Shown: positions 1 through 9,303 of the stretch, piece by piece
Layout: each line of letters opens with the position of its first letter
Position numbering within the stretch: position 1 is the first letter of the stretch
Assembly (NCBI GenBank): GCA_013306675.1
Contig: JABLUY010000015.1
Span: 224,834-288,833 of the forward strand
Direction: 5' to 3'
From: Thraustochytrium sp. TN22
Taxonomy: Eukaryota > Sar > Bigyra > Thraustochytrida > Thraustochytriidae
DNA length: 64,000 nucleotides
Made by a program: the position numbers and the translations under genes
Notes under the pieces: model-generated
Told to the model about the DNA's origin: nothing
Databases searched by the model: none
Seen by the model: the letters and a program-made list of their open reading frames with translations, nothing else

Positions 1-1428
1 TGATCACGGCGTCGCTGGACTCGGCTCGGACTCGCGCAGTACCTGGCCACAGCCTCGCGCGATCCCGCTCGCTGGCTAGCGCCGCGCCGCGCCGCGCCAA
101 AGCGTTCGTTCAAGTTGCCATGCGATAGTCGTGACGGTCGCGGCGCGGTAGTTAGCTAGCTAGCGTTCGTCGCAGAATCCATCAATGGAGCGGCCGCCAT
201 ACTGCGCCACGCATGTGTCAAGCCCACGTCGCGTCGGCGAAGCGGGCAGCGTAGTACGCAAGGCATGACAGCAGGCCCAACGCGAGCCTGAGGTGGGACT
301 GGCCTGGCTGGCATCCTCGGGGCCCGGCGTGAGGCGCTCGCCGCCAGCGCAGGCCAGCGCAGGCGCTGCGCCCAGTGCGCCGCCGCTGCGTGACTCGGAC
401 TGATGGCACGGCTGGCGAAGTTCGGAAAACTGCGGCGAAATGTGCGTGGCGCAGTCTGATCGATGGCGCCCCAGTCACGCCTGGCCGGCCAAAGAGATCG
501 CGAGTCGCGAGGCGCAGGCCGCGGGTGGACAGCGCAAGAGGGAGCTGAGCATTTCCGCTGACGGCCGGACACATCGGCGGCGGCGCGGCGCGACGCTGCG
601 TTCGGCAGCTGGCGCCGAGACCCGATGGCATCGTGGAAGCAGCTTTGACCCTAACGTTACGCTTGAAGAGCTCCCGTCCTTTAATTTAGCTAAAGTGAGT
701 GAGGCCGGCCTGGCCTCGCTAGCTAGCAGGACCGGCACAACAGTTGGTCGGTCCGTGACCGTGACCGTCCGTCGGTCGGTCGGTCGGTCGGTCGAACGCT
801 GCGATGGCCGGCACATGAGTAAGTTACTTCAAAAGTCTTCGAACTAGGCCCTAGGCCTGGCCTAGTTGAGAAAAAAAGAGCGAGATGGTCACTCCGTGTA
901 CGAGTGAGGCCCTGACACTGACAGTGTGGCACGAGCCGGGTCCTTGGTCCGGAGATCGAGTGGCCCTCCACTGCGGACCGGCGACCGGAGGCGAGCGAGC
1001 TTGTGTGGCCGGTCACGTTGCTCAGATTGCGGCGCTGACCATCTTGTCGCACTGTAGTACTGCGCTGCACTGCAAGTAGTAGCTTGTGCTAGCCTGCGGT
1101 CGCGGTTCGTCGTGCCGTGAATGCCTTGGGAACCACCAAAAGCCGTGATGGAGGCTGGTTGCTTGAACGTAAGAAGACTTGGCGAGGACGGCCCGTCTCC
1201 CTATACTGGACGCGTGCCAGGATGCTAGCCGGTCTGGGCGCAACACCGACTGTGCAGGAAGGCGACTGACGCTGAGAGTGAGCCAAATCGGCCGGGAAGC
1301 CACGTACAGGCTCATGAGGGACCAAGGTACGCAGGCCAACTGCTCGCACTGTAGCTTGGTTGCTTGCCTGCGTGCCTGCCTGCCTGCGTGCGTGCTCGAC
1401 TACCCGTCTTTTCGGCTTGCATGCAAAC
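1..1428. other. Intergenic region, no gene recognised
   Basis: No open frame here resembles a protein. It holds a GTCG/CGGT tetranucleotide run at 771-794, preceded by two tandem CCGTGAC words near 752-767, an 11-bp word CACTGACAGTG at 916-926, and CCTG/CGTG runs around 1363-1394 close to the 3' end of the next gene. These words recur in other intergenic stretches of the window. Confidence 0.6.
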
Positions 1429-2562
1429 TCAGCTCCTGACCTTGCTTTCGACGAGTTCCGATTCAGGTGGTGCTTGCGGCTGACCCTTGTTGGCGCCCGT
1501 TAGGGCCTTGGACCGCACCTTGGCAGAGAGATCCTTCGCGGCGTCGTGGCCGGCGACAAAGAGGGGGCCTGAGCGTGGCTCGTCACCTGCGAAGACGCCA
1601 TCAAAGAAGCCCACAATGCGGCGCGTGTACTCCTTCTCGTCCAGGAAGAACGACTCAATGTGCTCAGCGTTTTTGACAATGAAGAACTGTTTCTCCTGCG
1701 ACCCCGAGAGCGAGTGCACCTCGAAGCCGTGCGTGAGAGGCACAACGCTGTCCTTCTCACTGTGCACGACGAGCAGCGGCACCTGGATCCGGTCCAGCAC
1801 GGGTCGCGGGCCGACCTGCGCCGGATCATACCCGTAAAAGATCTTCGTCATGAGGCAAATAGATTCCAGGAAGAGCACGTGCAGCGGCAGGACCGAGTCC
1901 ATCCCGAAGAGGCGCGTCGTTGGGAACATGCGGTCCAGGCGCGTGCCTACGACGTCACGTAGGCAGGAGAATGCGCAGTCCGTGGCGCAGCCAATCACCT
2001 CTGGGCGTTGCTCTGCCGCCAGCATGAGCGCCACGGCGCCGCCCATGGACGCGCCGACGAGCCCGATGCGGCCGCCCTCCGGCTTGTTGGCGCACAGCCA
2101 GTCCAGCGCAGCGTCGCCATCGCGCTTCTCCAGGTACCCAATGGTCTGCTTGGTCTCCTTGTGCGCGTGGCTGCGGAAGTCGAAGAGCAGCACGGAGTAA
2201 CCCGAGTCCCACAGCCCGCGCGCCACGCCCAGCAGCGATGACTTGTCCTGGTTGTACGGATTGCAGCAAAGCACCAGCTTGGAGCTTGCCTTGCCGCGCA
2301 CAGTCTGCTCGATGAACCAGGCATCCAGCTCCACGCCATCCTCCGTTTCCAACTGGACCCTTTTGAACGGGAGCCGCATCGTCTCGGGCGTCAGCACGAA
2401 GTTGTCCGTGAACCAGCGCTGCCGCGACTGGTTGATGGAGTAGGCACCGTAGGCGCCGACCACGGAACAAAGCCCTGCAGTCGCCACCGTGGCGCCCGCA
2501 ACGCCCTTGCCCAGCAGCACAAAGGCTTGCCGCGCCGTGCGCCCGCCCAGCAGCCGCGACAT
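1429..2562 (-). CDS. Membrane-anchored alpha/beta hydrolase
   Basis: A 377-residue protein with an alpha/beta hydrolase fold of the serine-hydrolase (ABHD/BEM46-like) type. A hydrophobic segment at about residues 13-40 could anchor it or act as a signal. The nucleophile elbow reads GASMGG (Ser172), the acid is probably Asp271 in HSEKDSVVP, and the base His301 in KNAEHIES, giving a complete Ser-Asp-His triad in family order. The frame is open further upstream into the neighbouring VDAC gene, but that extension is low-complexity and out of frame with VDAC, so I take the ATG at 2562 just before the hydrophobic segment. The substrate cannot be told from sequence; related enzymes act on lipids, esters or peptides. 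Confidence 0.85.
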   Translation of the reverse strand: MSRLLGGRTARQAFVLLGKGVAGATVATAGLCSVVGAYGAYSINQSRQRWFTDNFVLTPETMRLPFKRVQLETEDGVELDAWFIEQTVRGKASSKLVLCCNPYNQDKSSLLGVARGLWDSGYSVLLFDFRSHAHKETKQTIGYLEKRDGDAALDWLCANKPEGGRIGLVGASMGGAVALMLAAEQRPEVIGCATDCAFSCLRDVVGTRLDRMFPTTRLFGMDSVLPLHVLFLESICLMTKIFYGYDPAQVGPRPVLDRIQVPLLVVHSEKDSVVPLTHGFEVHSLSGSQEKQFFIVKNAEHIESFFLDEKEYTRRIVGFFDGVFAGDEPRSGPLFVAGHDAAKDLSAKVRSKALTGANKGQPQAPPESELVESKVRS

Positions 2563-3034
2563 GCCTCCTTGCTGCCCTGCCTCGCCCCTTTGCCGTGCCT
2601 CGACCTCTTTCTTCCCTGGACCGGCCCCTACGCCTCGTCGCCGCGCCTCGGTGGCCGTTGCCGTCGCCGTGGCCGTGGCCGTGGCCGTCGCCGTGGCCGT
2701 CGCCGCCGCTTGCTGGCCGCCGCCGCTTTCTACAGCTGCGTAGACAGTCTGGTCTGCCCGGCCGCTCTCGGATCCTCGGCGACCTCGCCAGGAAGCGAAG
2801 CTCACCGCGGCCAGCAGCAAGCAGCCTTTGCCCTCCAGGCAAACAAAGACTGCTGGCCGAACCGAATGGCAAGTCAGAAGAGGACCAGTGTCGAAGCAAA
2901 GCTGCAGCAGCAGCAGTGTGGAAGCATAGAGAAGAGGCAAGGCATACGATGCAGCAGCAGCAGCAGCAGATGACGCTCGATAAAAGATAAAAGAGTGCGA
3001 GGCAGCCGCAGGCGGCAGGCACGCGCTAAACTTC
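2563..3034. other. Intergenic region with GCCGTG/GCCGTC hexamer repeat
   Basis: A degenerate hexamer array (GCCGTG and GCCGTC units) lies at about 2651-2712, probably in the 5' UTR of the hydrolase, and a CAG trinucleotide run at about 2949-2967. No gene is seen. Confidence 0.6.
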
Positions 3035-3877
3035 TTAGCCGAGGATGAGCTGGAGGCCGAACTTGTGCGAGTCGCCGGCGAAGTTCTTGGCGTCGACCTC
3101 AACGGAGGTGATGAGCTTGACGGCCGGAGACACCTTCTGGATGGCGTTGGCCGAGACAATGCCCTTGGAGTTGAGCTTGCCCTGGAGGAGGGTGGCCTGG
3201 TCGAGCTTGTAGATGCCACCGACGGTGAGGAGCTTGGAGGAGTGGTTGTAGGTGGTGGCGAGCTCGACGTCCTTGGAGTAGCGCTGGTGGAGGTTGAAGG
3301 TGATGTCCGAGAGCTTCTTCTTGGTGGTGAGCGCCGCCACGAAGTCGCCGCCGTGGTAGGCGAGAGCGGCGTTGTAGTCGACGACCGACGGGGACCCATC
3401 CGTCGAGTCGAACGCGGTGTTGTACTTGACCTCGCCACCGATAAGGAAGTTCTCGTACGCGAGGGTCGAGGCGCCGTACAGGGTCGGGCCGTTGGCGTCG
3501 CACACGTCAACGCTAGTGTTGACGGTGGCGTTGGCCGACTTGTAGTCGACGCACAGCTCGCCAGCGGGCGGCTTGTTGGCGCCGTCCTCGGCCTTGACCG
3601 TGAAGGTCACGCCCTCCAGCGCGTTGTCCAGGGAGGCCTCGGTCTGGAAGCGGCCCTCCGTGGTCACGCACACCTTCTTCATGGTGATGCCATCGAAGGG
3701 GCTGAAGGTGGCGGACAGCTTGCCGGCCACGTTCTTCGGCTTGAGGGTGCCCTCGGTCGTCAGGACCAGGCCGTTCACGGACTTGGTCTTCAGCTTGAAC
3801 TTGCGGTCGAAGCAGTAGTCATTGTTGATGAGGTCGCTCGCGGCGCCGCCCACGTCACGGAACTTGCTCGGGGCCAT
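3035..3877 (-). CDS. VDAC: Mitochondrial outer-membrane porin (VDAC)
   Basis: A 280-residue protein, the normal length of voltage-dependent anion channels, which form the 19-strand barrel that passes metabolites and ATP/ADP across the mitochondrial outer membrane. It begins MAPSKFRDVGGAASDLIN, an N-terminal helix typical of eukaryotic porins. Alternating polar/hydrophobic beta-strand segments rich in Thr/Lys follow, and it ends in a hydrophobic last strand, HKFGLQLILG, of the kind used as a sorting signal. There is no cleavable presequence, as expected. The start is the first ATG of the frame. The next gene on the same strand begins about 470 bp downstream. Confidence 0.95.
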   Translation of the reverse strand: MAPSKFRDVGGAASDLINNDYCFDRKFKLKTKSVNGLVLTTEGTLKPKNVAGKLSATFSPFDGITMKKVCVTTEGRFQTEASLDNALEGVTFTVKAEDGANKPPAGELCVDYKSANATVNTSVDVCDANGPTLYGASTLAYENFLIGGEVKYNTAFDSTDGSPSVVDYNAALAYHGGDFVAALTTKKKLSDITFNLHQRYSKDVELATTYNHSSKLLTVGGIYKLDQATLLQGKLNSKGIVSANAIQKVSPAVKLITSVEVDAKNFAGDSHKFGLQLILG

Positions 3878-5096
3878 CTTGCTTTTTCTGGGTTCCTGCT
3901 CGTGCTCTCAGCGTTAGTCCTTTTCCGACTCTTCTTTTTCTCGTAGCGGCCAGCTGGCGGCAGCGGCAGCGGCAGCGGCAGCGCCCGGCGGGCGCTTCTC
4001 CTGAGGCGGAGACGAGTCTGCACGATGCCACAGCGACGCCTCGTACCTGCCGTGCGCCTGCCGTGCGTCTGCCTCGCGCTCCCGCCGCTCGCCCCCGCCC
4101 CCCCCCCCCCCGCGTGCGACCTCTGCCGCCAGCCGCCAGGCTTCGCGCGCGGCGGTGGGCATTCAGACCGTGAGGCGGAGGCGGCACCGGCCGGCGCAGA
4201 GCACAGAGCAGTGGAGCGCGCAGGCAGACACGGGCAGACAGGCAGGCAGGCAGGCAGGCAGCTGGAGCTTCGCGCGAGCTTCGCGCTCGCAGCCGCCGGC
4301 GCTTGCTTGCGCGCTCGCTCGCCGCTCACCGCTCGCCGCGCGCCGCTCGCGCCGCGCGGAGTCACATACCTGGTCGCGCGAAGAGGAGTGCTGCCTAGGC
4401 TTGGATTGATTAGGAGTTTGATGGATGATCCAGAGAAAGCAGCAGCAGGCCCTTCTGGACCGCGCCTCTGCCCCCCTCCCACTACGCCCTTGCGCGCTTG
4501 TGCCACGTCCCCCAAGCCGCCAATTTACGCGACGTTCTGGACACAACGTCCCCTCGCTCCACTGCGCCAGCCAACATGGTGATCGCATATGAATCGGCCA
4601 GTGGAACTGGAGGGCGGTCTCACGGCGAAGCTCACGCGCAGAGGGAGAGGCGCAGGGTAAATCTTTGTGCAGTGAGGAGACTAAATCCATGTGTCCGGAG
4701 TGACTCCCACTGGAGGCTCTCGTCCTCGGAAGATTCCGATACGGGTGGCGAGCAGATAACGGACGCTTCTCCGATTGCGAGCCGCTGCACTGCGCGCTGG
4801 TGGATGCGAGAGCTTCACGCCTGAGATGCCGAAGAGAGGGGGAAAAACTCTTGATCTGAAACGATCATTCACCGCCACGCCACGGTCAATACAGCGATGT
4901 AGCAGCAACCATTGCAAAACAAAACTTGAATTCACGATAGATCTACCTACGGTGGTACTGTGGCCGGCCTGGCGGGTATGACACGGAGCCTGCCAGTATG
5001 ACTCGGAGCCTGCCAGTGTACCCTACCAGCAAAGGATAAGGCCCTTGGGCTCGCTGACAGTGTAGCTAGCTAGCTAGCTAGCTGGACTACTCGCGC
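3878..5096. other. Intergenic region with simple repeats and a 20-bp duplication
   Basis: No gene is recognised. It contains a poly-C run at about 4098-4111, a GGCA tetranucleotide run at about 4240-4261, a 20-bp direct duplication with one mismatch at 4976-4995 and 4996-5015, a CTGACAGTG word at 5054-5062, and a TAGC/AGCT run at about 5063-5083 next to the 3' end of the alpha-galactosidase gene. Confidence 0.6.
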
Positions 5097-6407
5097 TCAC
5101 GCCTCGCTCACAGTCAATGTGGAGGAGTTCACGTGATAGGAGACCTTGAGGAAGACGCAAGCGTGGCCGGCAACGCTGGCCTCTAGCATCGCCTCACCGT
5201 CAGCGTCGGCATTCGCGCGCCTGAGGACCGTGGCCAGGACGTCCTTGCCAGACCACACATCGACGACCTTGAGAACGGCCGCGTCGGCGGCAATCCGGAG
5301 TTTGGTGAGTGACACGCGTACGGTCTCCTGGACGCCGACATCCTTGTTGCTAATGAAGAGGACCGCCACGTTCTGGTCCGGCAAGGGCTTGGCCCACACC
5401 TGGACGGCGCCGTCGGCGGCCGTCGTGTCCGCCAAGAAGCCCGGGTGGCCGGCCCAGGCCTGATTGATGGAGATGGCGAGCTTGTTGGAGATGATGGGCC
5501 AGATGCGCGCCGTGACGACTGGATCTGTGATGCGGTGCCCGAGAATGAGCGGCGCGCTGGTCACCGCCCAAGCTGCAAAGTGCGCCCAGTCCTCGTCCGC
5601 GTTGGCGAGATTGCCCACCTCGAGCATGTCCGGGTACGCCCAGCAGCCCGGGCGCGAGAGCGGCTGTGGGCCCAGGTAGGGCAGCATCGACTGCAGGTTG
5701 AGGAAGACGCTGTCCCATTTCCCGTAGATGTCGCCACTCGTGCGGAACATGTGGTACGGGCAGCTCTCCAGCGTCGGCACCGTCTCGCCCCAGTGGCAGT
5801 TCTCAATCATGATCGTGCCTTGGTGGCCTGGCGCGTTGAAGAGCTTGTAAAACATGTTCATGTCGCGGAAGATCCCGCAGCCGTCCAGCTTGGTCGAGTT
5901 GAAGCCGAAGTCAAAGTGCGCCTGCACGTCGCCCTTGTAGTGCGCGTCCCCAGACCACAGATTTTGCGTCTCTCTGCAGATGCAATTGTTCGCGTACCAT
6001 CCTGCCTTGAGACCATACGCCTGGATCTCTGCCGTCATCTTCTTCAGGTCTGGGAATGCCTCCACCTTGATGATCGGGTAGCCGTTCTCGCTGTGGAAGC
6101 TCTTCATTAAGCCCGCACCGCACAGCTGGTAGTTATCGTCCAGGCCCACGTCGTTGTAGCCAAGGTCCAGCAGCGACACCCCGTCTTGGACGCCGTCCTT
6201 GACAGGCCAGCCCTGCGGGTCGCGCTTTCGTGACATCTCCCACGCGGCCTGGACTATGATGGCCTGCGTCACGTCCCCTCCGTACGCGTTCCACGACCGC
6301 CATCCCATCGGCGGCGTCCTGGCTAGGCCGTCGTCCGCGCCGTGGCTAACCGGCAGGGTCACGGCCACTGCCGTGACGAGAACCGCCGCCGTCGCCGCTC
6401 CCCGCAT
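5097..6407 (-). CDS. Secreted alpha-galactosidase, glycoside hydrolase family 27
   Basis: A 436-residue GH27 enzyme, predicted to remove terminal alpha-linked galactose (or N-acetylgalactosamine) from glycans. Residues 1-23 form a signal peptide ending in SHG/ADD, so it should enter the secretory pathway for a lysosomal/vacuolar or extracellular role. The family entry motif TPPMGWRSWN is at 31-40, substrate-binding acids occur in GLDDNYQ (about 88-94), the nucleophile is Asp175 in KLDGCG, and the acid/base is Asp226 in TSGDIYGKWDS. A C-terminal beta-sandwich completes the usual architecture (about 320-436). The loop that is SNDI in many relatives reads SGDI here, which keeps the Asp. The start is the ATG giving the signal peptide. 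Confidence 0.93.
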   Translation of the reverse strand: MRGAATAAVLVTAVAVTLPVSHGADDGLARTPPMGWRSWNAYGGDVTQAIIVQAAWEMSRKRDPQGWPVKDGVQDGVSLLDLGYNDVGLDDNYQLCGAGLMKSFHSENGYPIIKVEAFPDLKKMTAEIQAYGLKAGWYANNCICRETQNLWSGDAHYKGDVQAHFDFGFNSTKLDGCGIFRDMNMFYKLFNAPGHQGTIMIENCHWGETVPTLESCPYHMFRTSGDIYGKWDSVFLNLQSMLPYLGPQPLSRPGCWAYPDMLEVGNLANADEDWAHFAAWAVTSAPLILGHRITDPVVTARIWPIISNKLAISINQAWAGHPGFLADTTAADGAVQVWAKPLPDQNVAVLFISNKDVGVQETVRVSLTKLRIAADAAVLKVVDVWSGKDVLATVLRRANADADGEAMLEASVAGHACVFLKVSYHVNSSTLTVSEA

Positions 6408-7296
6408 CTTTTCCGTCGGCTAGGGCAAGCGAGCTAGGTTGCTGCCCCTTACGCGCGCGGTGCCGCGCGCGTGCTGCTACTCGCGCCGCTGCTCGCGCCG
6501 CCGCTCGTGCAGCGCACCCCGCCGTCGCGTCTCTCGCGAGTGATTGATCGATCGATCGATCGATCAATTGATCGATCGGATTTTGGATCCTGGAGCCAGG
6601 GTCTGATGAGCCTGAGACATGCAGACATTTTGGATGTTGCGGCCGTTGCCCGCTGCGGCCTATTTGCCAGGGCCCGGGGCCGTGAGCTTCTCTCTGTCAC
6701 GGTCTCATCAAATTGTCTCATCGCTTCCTCGCTCGTTTTTAGCGTTTTCACGAACGAGCCTGCACTTGTAGTCGTGCGCCTGCGGCATCGCGGGCTCAGC
6801 TGGCCGGGTGCCGCCGTGCACTGACTGGGCGAGAGGTGAAGCAAAGCCCAAGAATTTTGATTGAGCAAGCAAGCAAGGAACCACTGGCAGGCAAACTCGC
6901 TTCATGTGAAACGCAGCTTTGTCACGCTACTCACACACGTGTCATCGCGTACACGAGCAACTTCATTTCCGTGCGCTTCGTCGACGTGGCGACTTTTGTG
7001 GCAGCCAGCCAGCCTGATGAGGCACGACCGAGCCAGTGTGGCTTTTCGAACACACGCGTCCCAACATTCTGTCACGTTGTGCGTGTGCGTGCGAAAGCTG
7101 GCTCCCGTTGAGTCGGGTGATTCGCGTCGCAAGCGTCCAACTCCTTCGTGGCGGAGGGCATGCGCGGCGCCAGGGGCGGCGAGCGCAGAGTTTTAAAACA
7201 TGTAAATACCTTGAGCTCGTTTGAGCTCAAGCCAGCCAGCCAGCCAGCTTGCTAGCTAGAGAAGCTTCCTCGAAGTGGCGCTCCTCTGAAGGCTCA
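6408..7296. other. Intergenic region with GATC repeat
   Basis: No gene seen. A GATC tetranucleotide run occupies about 6544-6578, upstream of the alpha-galactosidase start. A GTCACGGTC word lies near 6696-6704. A CCAG run sits at 7231-7248, next to the hairpin listed separately. Confidence 0.6.
7211..7230. other. Perfect 8-bp hairpin downstream of the acylphosphatase gene
   Basis: TTGAGCTC and GAGCTCAA form an 8-bp perfect inverted repeat with a GTTT loop, 67 bp beyond the stop codon of the minus-strand acylphosphatase gene. It could be a 3'-UTR structure or chance; each arm is itself built on the palindrome GAGCTC. Confidence 0.4.
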
Positions 7297-7893
7297 TCAA
7301 GCCCATTGCTTTCCGTTAGCAAGGAGGATCTTGTTGACCGAGAAGCCGTCGCCGCGTGCAGTGGCCTCGCGCGGCTCGGAAAAGGTGGCACGATCGATGC
7401 GTGCTTTGGGAGAACCTTCGGCGCGCAGCCACTGCTGCATGGCGCGAAGCGCTGACTCGGTCCCGATCAAGGTGCCTCGCACTGTCTTGCGCTCCGTGTT
7501 CTCAATGTGTCCTGCGACGCCCAACTCGTCTGCTTTGAGCTTCGTGTACTTGCGCATCGACACCTTCTGCACCTTGCCAAAGCATTCAAAGTCCACCTGG
7601 AGGAGCGCGGGCTCTGTGCCGGCCTGGCGTGCTTCACGCAGACGGCCTGGCTCAGCGGCCCTCAGGCGTGCTGCCGTCCGGGCCGAGTCGGCCTGCACGC
7701 TGCCGCTCATCGCGCCACCAGCGCCTACCCGCCAAAGCAACAGCGTCAGCAGCAGCGCAAAGCCCAGTAGTAGGAGCGCGCGTCGCGCACCCGTGCGCGC
7801 CTGTGTCAGCTGCTTCGCTCGCGCCCGCTCGCCTGCCGAGGCGTTGAGCCCTCCGCGGCGTTTCTTCGTGCTCTTGGTCGTCTTCTTCTTCAT
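7297..7893 (-). CDS. ACYP: Membrane-anchored acylphosphatase
   Basis: A 198-residue protein whose C-terminal ~95 residues (about 98-190) are a clear acylphosphatase domain, the small fold that hydrolyses carboxyl-phosphate bonds. The phosphate-binding loop FGKVQKVSMRKY holds the catalytic Arg114, and Asn132 of GHIENTERK is the other conserved catalytic residue; the GSPKARIDRATF segment is also typical. The usual QGVFFR stretch is QKVSMR here, a changed loop with the Arg kept. Most family members are about 100 residues and cytosolic. This one has a Lys/Arg-rich N-terminus (1-38) and a transmembrane segment at about 39-56, predicting a type II membrane anchor. The ATG at 7893 is the first true ATG. 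Confidence 0.9.
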   Translation of the reverse strand: MKKKTTKSTKKRRGGLNASAGERARAKQLTQARTGARRALLLLGFALLLTLLLWRVGAGGAMSGSVQADSARTAARLRAAEPGRLREARQAGTEPALLQVDFECFGKVQKVSMRKYTKLKADELGVAGHIENTERKTVRGTLIGTESALRAMQQWLRAEGSPKARIDRATFSEPREATARGDGFSVNKILLANGKQWA

Positions 7894-8236
7894 CACGAAG
7901 TGCGACTGTGACTCGGACAGCCAACGAGCAAGTGCGGTGGTGCGCGGGGCGCACCAGTGGCAGCCAGGAGGGAGGACATGGACGATTTTTCAAGACAGTA
8001 CATGCGCTGCGGCTCGCTGACAGTGAGATTCTCGCCTTCCTTTCTTGCTCTGTGATGAGAAGAAGAAGAGAGCTCACAGGCAAAGCCCAAGCCTTGGCAA
8101 GCAAGCATCCAGAAACGAAAGAGGCACCTCGAGGGGCCCGGGGAAGCTTTCTCGAAGCTCACCTAACTCAGTCCTTTCAATAAGAGAGCCCGAACCCGGC
8201 ATGTGAGAAACCTCGGCACTGAGTGTGACCTCAACG
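7894..8236. other. Short intergenic region, likely acylphosphatase promoter
   Basis: No gene. GACTCGGA-type and GCTGACAGTGAG words at 7909-7918 and 8016-8027 lie upstream of the acylphosphatase ATG and match words repeated in other intergenic regions. Confidence 0.4.
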
Positions 8237-8989
8237 TCAGAGCTTGGAGCTCGGCTCAACGGACGACATCCTCACCTTCCTGGCGAGCTCAATGCCCTTC
8301 TCCAGAGAACCGCGCGTCTCCGCGCAGCCCGGCGTCGCACTCATCGCTTGCATCCAGCGGCGCACCTGCGGATACGTGCTGGCAAACCTGGTAGGCTCGA
8401 ACGGCCCGTTCACCATGATGTGCAGCTGGTCGACCTCGGTGAAGAGGGCCACGTCGGCCAGCGTTGGGCCCTCGTCGCCCGCGATGAAGCGCGTGCGGCC
8501 TAGTTGGTCGTCCATGACAGCCAGCGACGAGCGCAAGATGCGCTCCTCGCGCTCGGCAGGGATTTCCACCAGGTCGTACCGCATGCTGTGCTTCGATGGG
8601 TCGCGCATAATCTTGGCCAGCACGTGTCGCCGAATGACTCCGCAAGCACCCACGCGCACGTTGGTATGCTTCCAGTCCAGCCACGCGTCCACAAGCGCCC
8701 GCTGCTGCAGGTCCGACGGATACAGCTGCTCCTGCACGTCCGTGCTGCCAAACCTGGTCAGCACATACCGCATGATGGCGTGGCTCTCCGCCACCGCGAA
8801 GCTGTCGTTCTCCACGAGCACCGGGAACTTGCCGTTCGGATTTAGGCGTAAGAAGTCTGGCGACACGTGGTCGCCTGCGCTCGTGTCTAGCGGCCTGAAG
8901 TCCACCTTGACGCCCGCCAGCCTGCACGTCCACAGCACCGCGCGCGTAGGCTGGGACAGCCCAGCGCCGAACACCTTCAGGCTCGCCAT
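8237..8989 (-). CDS. Theta-like glutathione S-transferase, paralog 1
   Basis: A 250-residue glutathione S-transferase with an N-terminal thioredoxin-like domain (about 3-83) and an all-helical C-terminal domain (about 95-235). The theta-class start LSQPTRAVLW carries the candidate catalytic Ser12, the cis-Pro motif is KFPVLVE, and glutathione gamma-glutamyl contacts are expected at Glu68-Ser69 of AESHAIMRY. The C-terminal N-capping region GPTLADVALFTEV is standard. The frame is open upstream, but only over a Gln-Ala hexamer repeat, so the ATG at 8989 is chosen. It is a tandem paralog of the gene at 9304-10050, with shared segments such as DAWLDWKHTN/DSWLDWKHTN. Confidence 0.92.
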   Translation of the reverse strand: MASLKVFGAGLSQPTRAVLWTCRLAGVKVDFRPLDTSAGDHVSPDFLRLNPNGKFPVLVENDSFAVAESHAIMRYVLTRFGSTDVQEQLYPSDLQQRALVDAWLDWKHTNVRVGACGVIRRHVLAKIMRDPSKHSMRYDLVEIPAEREERILRSSLAVMDDQLGRTRFIAGDEGPTLADVALFTEVDQLHIMVNGPFEPTRFASTYPQVRRWMQAMSATPGCAETRGSLEKGIELARKVRMSSVEPSSKL

Positions 8990-9303
8990 CCTCTGCCTCT
9001 GCGCCGGCGCCTGCGCCTGCGCCTGCGCCTGCGCTTGCGCTTGCGCCTGCGCCTGCGCCTGCGCCTGCGCCTGCACTTGCGCCTCCGCCTGCACCGCTCC
9101 GCCACGCCTTTTTGGTTTGGCCCCGTTCGAGAGTGAATCGTCATGATCAGACCGGCCAGGCCAGGACGACGTCGGTCCGGCCGACCCTCTCCCTCGCGGC
9201 TTTTGCGACGACCCGGGGCCGGGAGCAGCCAGCGGCCACTGCACGATTTGCAGTGGATCGACCCCCAAAAGATCCTCGGCAAATTATTTTTACCAGGCTT
9301 CCG
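8990..9303. repeat. Hexanucleotide GCCTGC repeat in the GST 1 leader
   Basis: About 9001-9094 is a GCGCCT/GCGCTT hexamer array immediately upstream of the GST 1 ATG. Read on the minus strand in the GST frame it would give an Ala-Gln repeat, so it is either a 5' UTR repeat or an N-terminal extension if a more upstream ATG is used. The rest of the gap up to the stop of GST 2 is unremarkable. Confidence 0.7.

Noticed and set aside
440-847. 135-codon plus-strand frame near the window start
   Set aside because: Composition follows the local repeats (for example a VTVRRSVGRSV stretch from the CGGT run) and no family is recognisable.
2563-3510. N-terminal extension of the alpha/beta hydrolase into the VDAC gene
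   Set aside because: The extension overlaps VDAC in another frame and is low-complexity; the hydrolase is complete from the ATG at 2562.
3065-3946. 293-codon plus-strand frame opposite VDAC
   Set aside because: Translation is Gly/Val/Glu-rich antisense of a well-matched porin.
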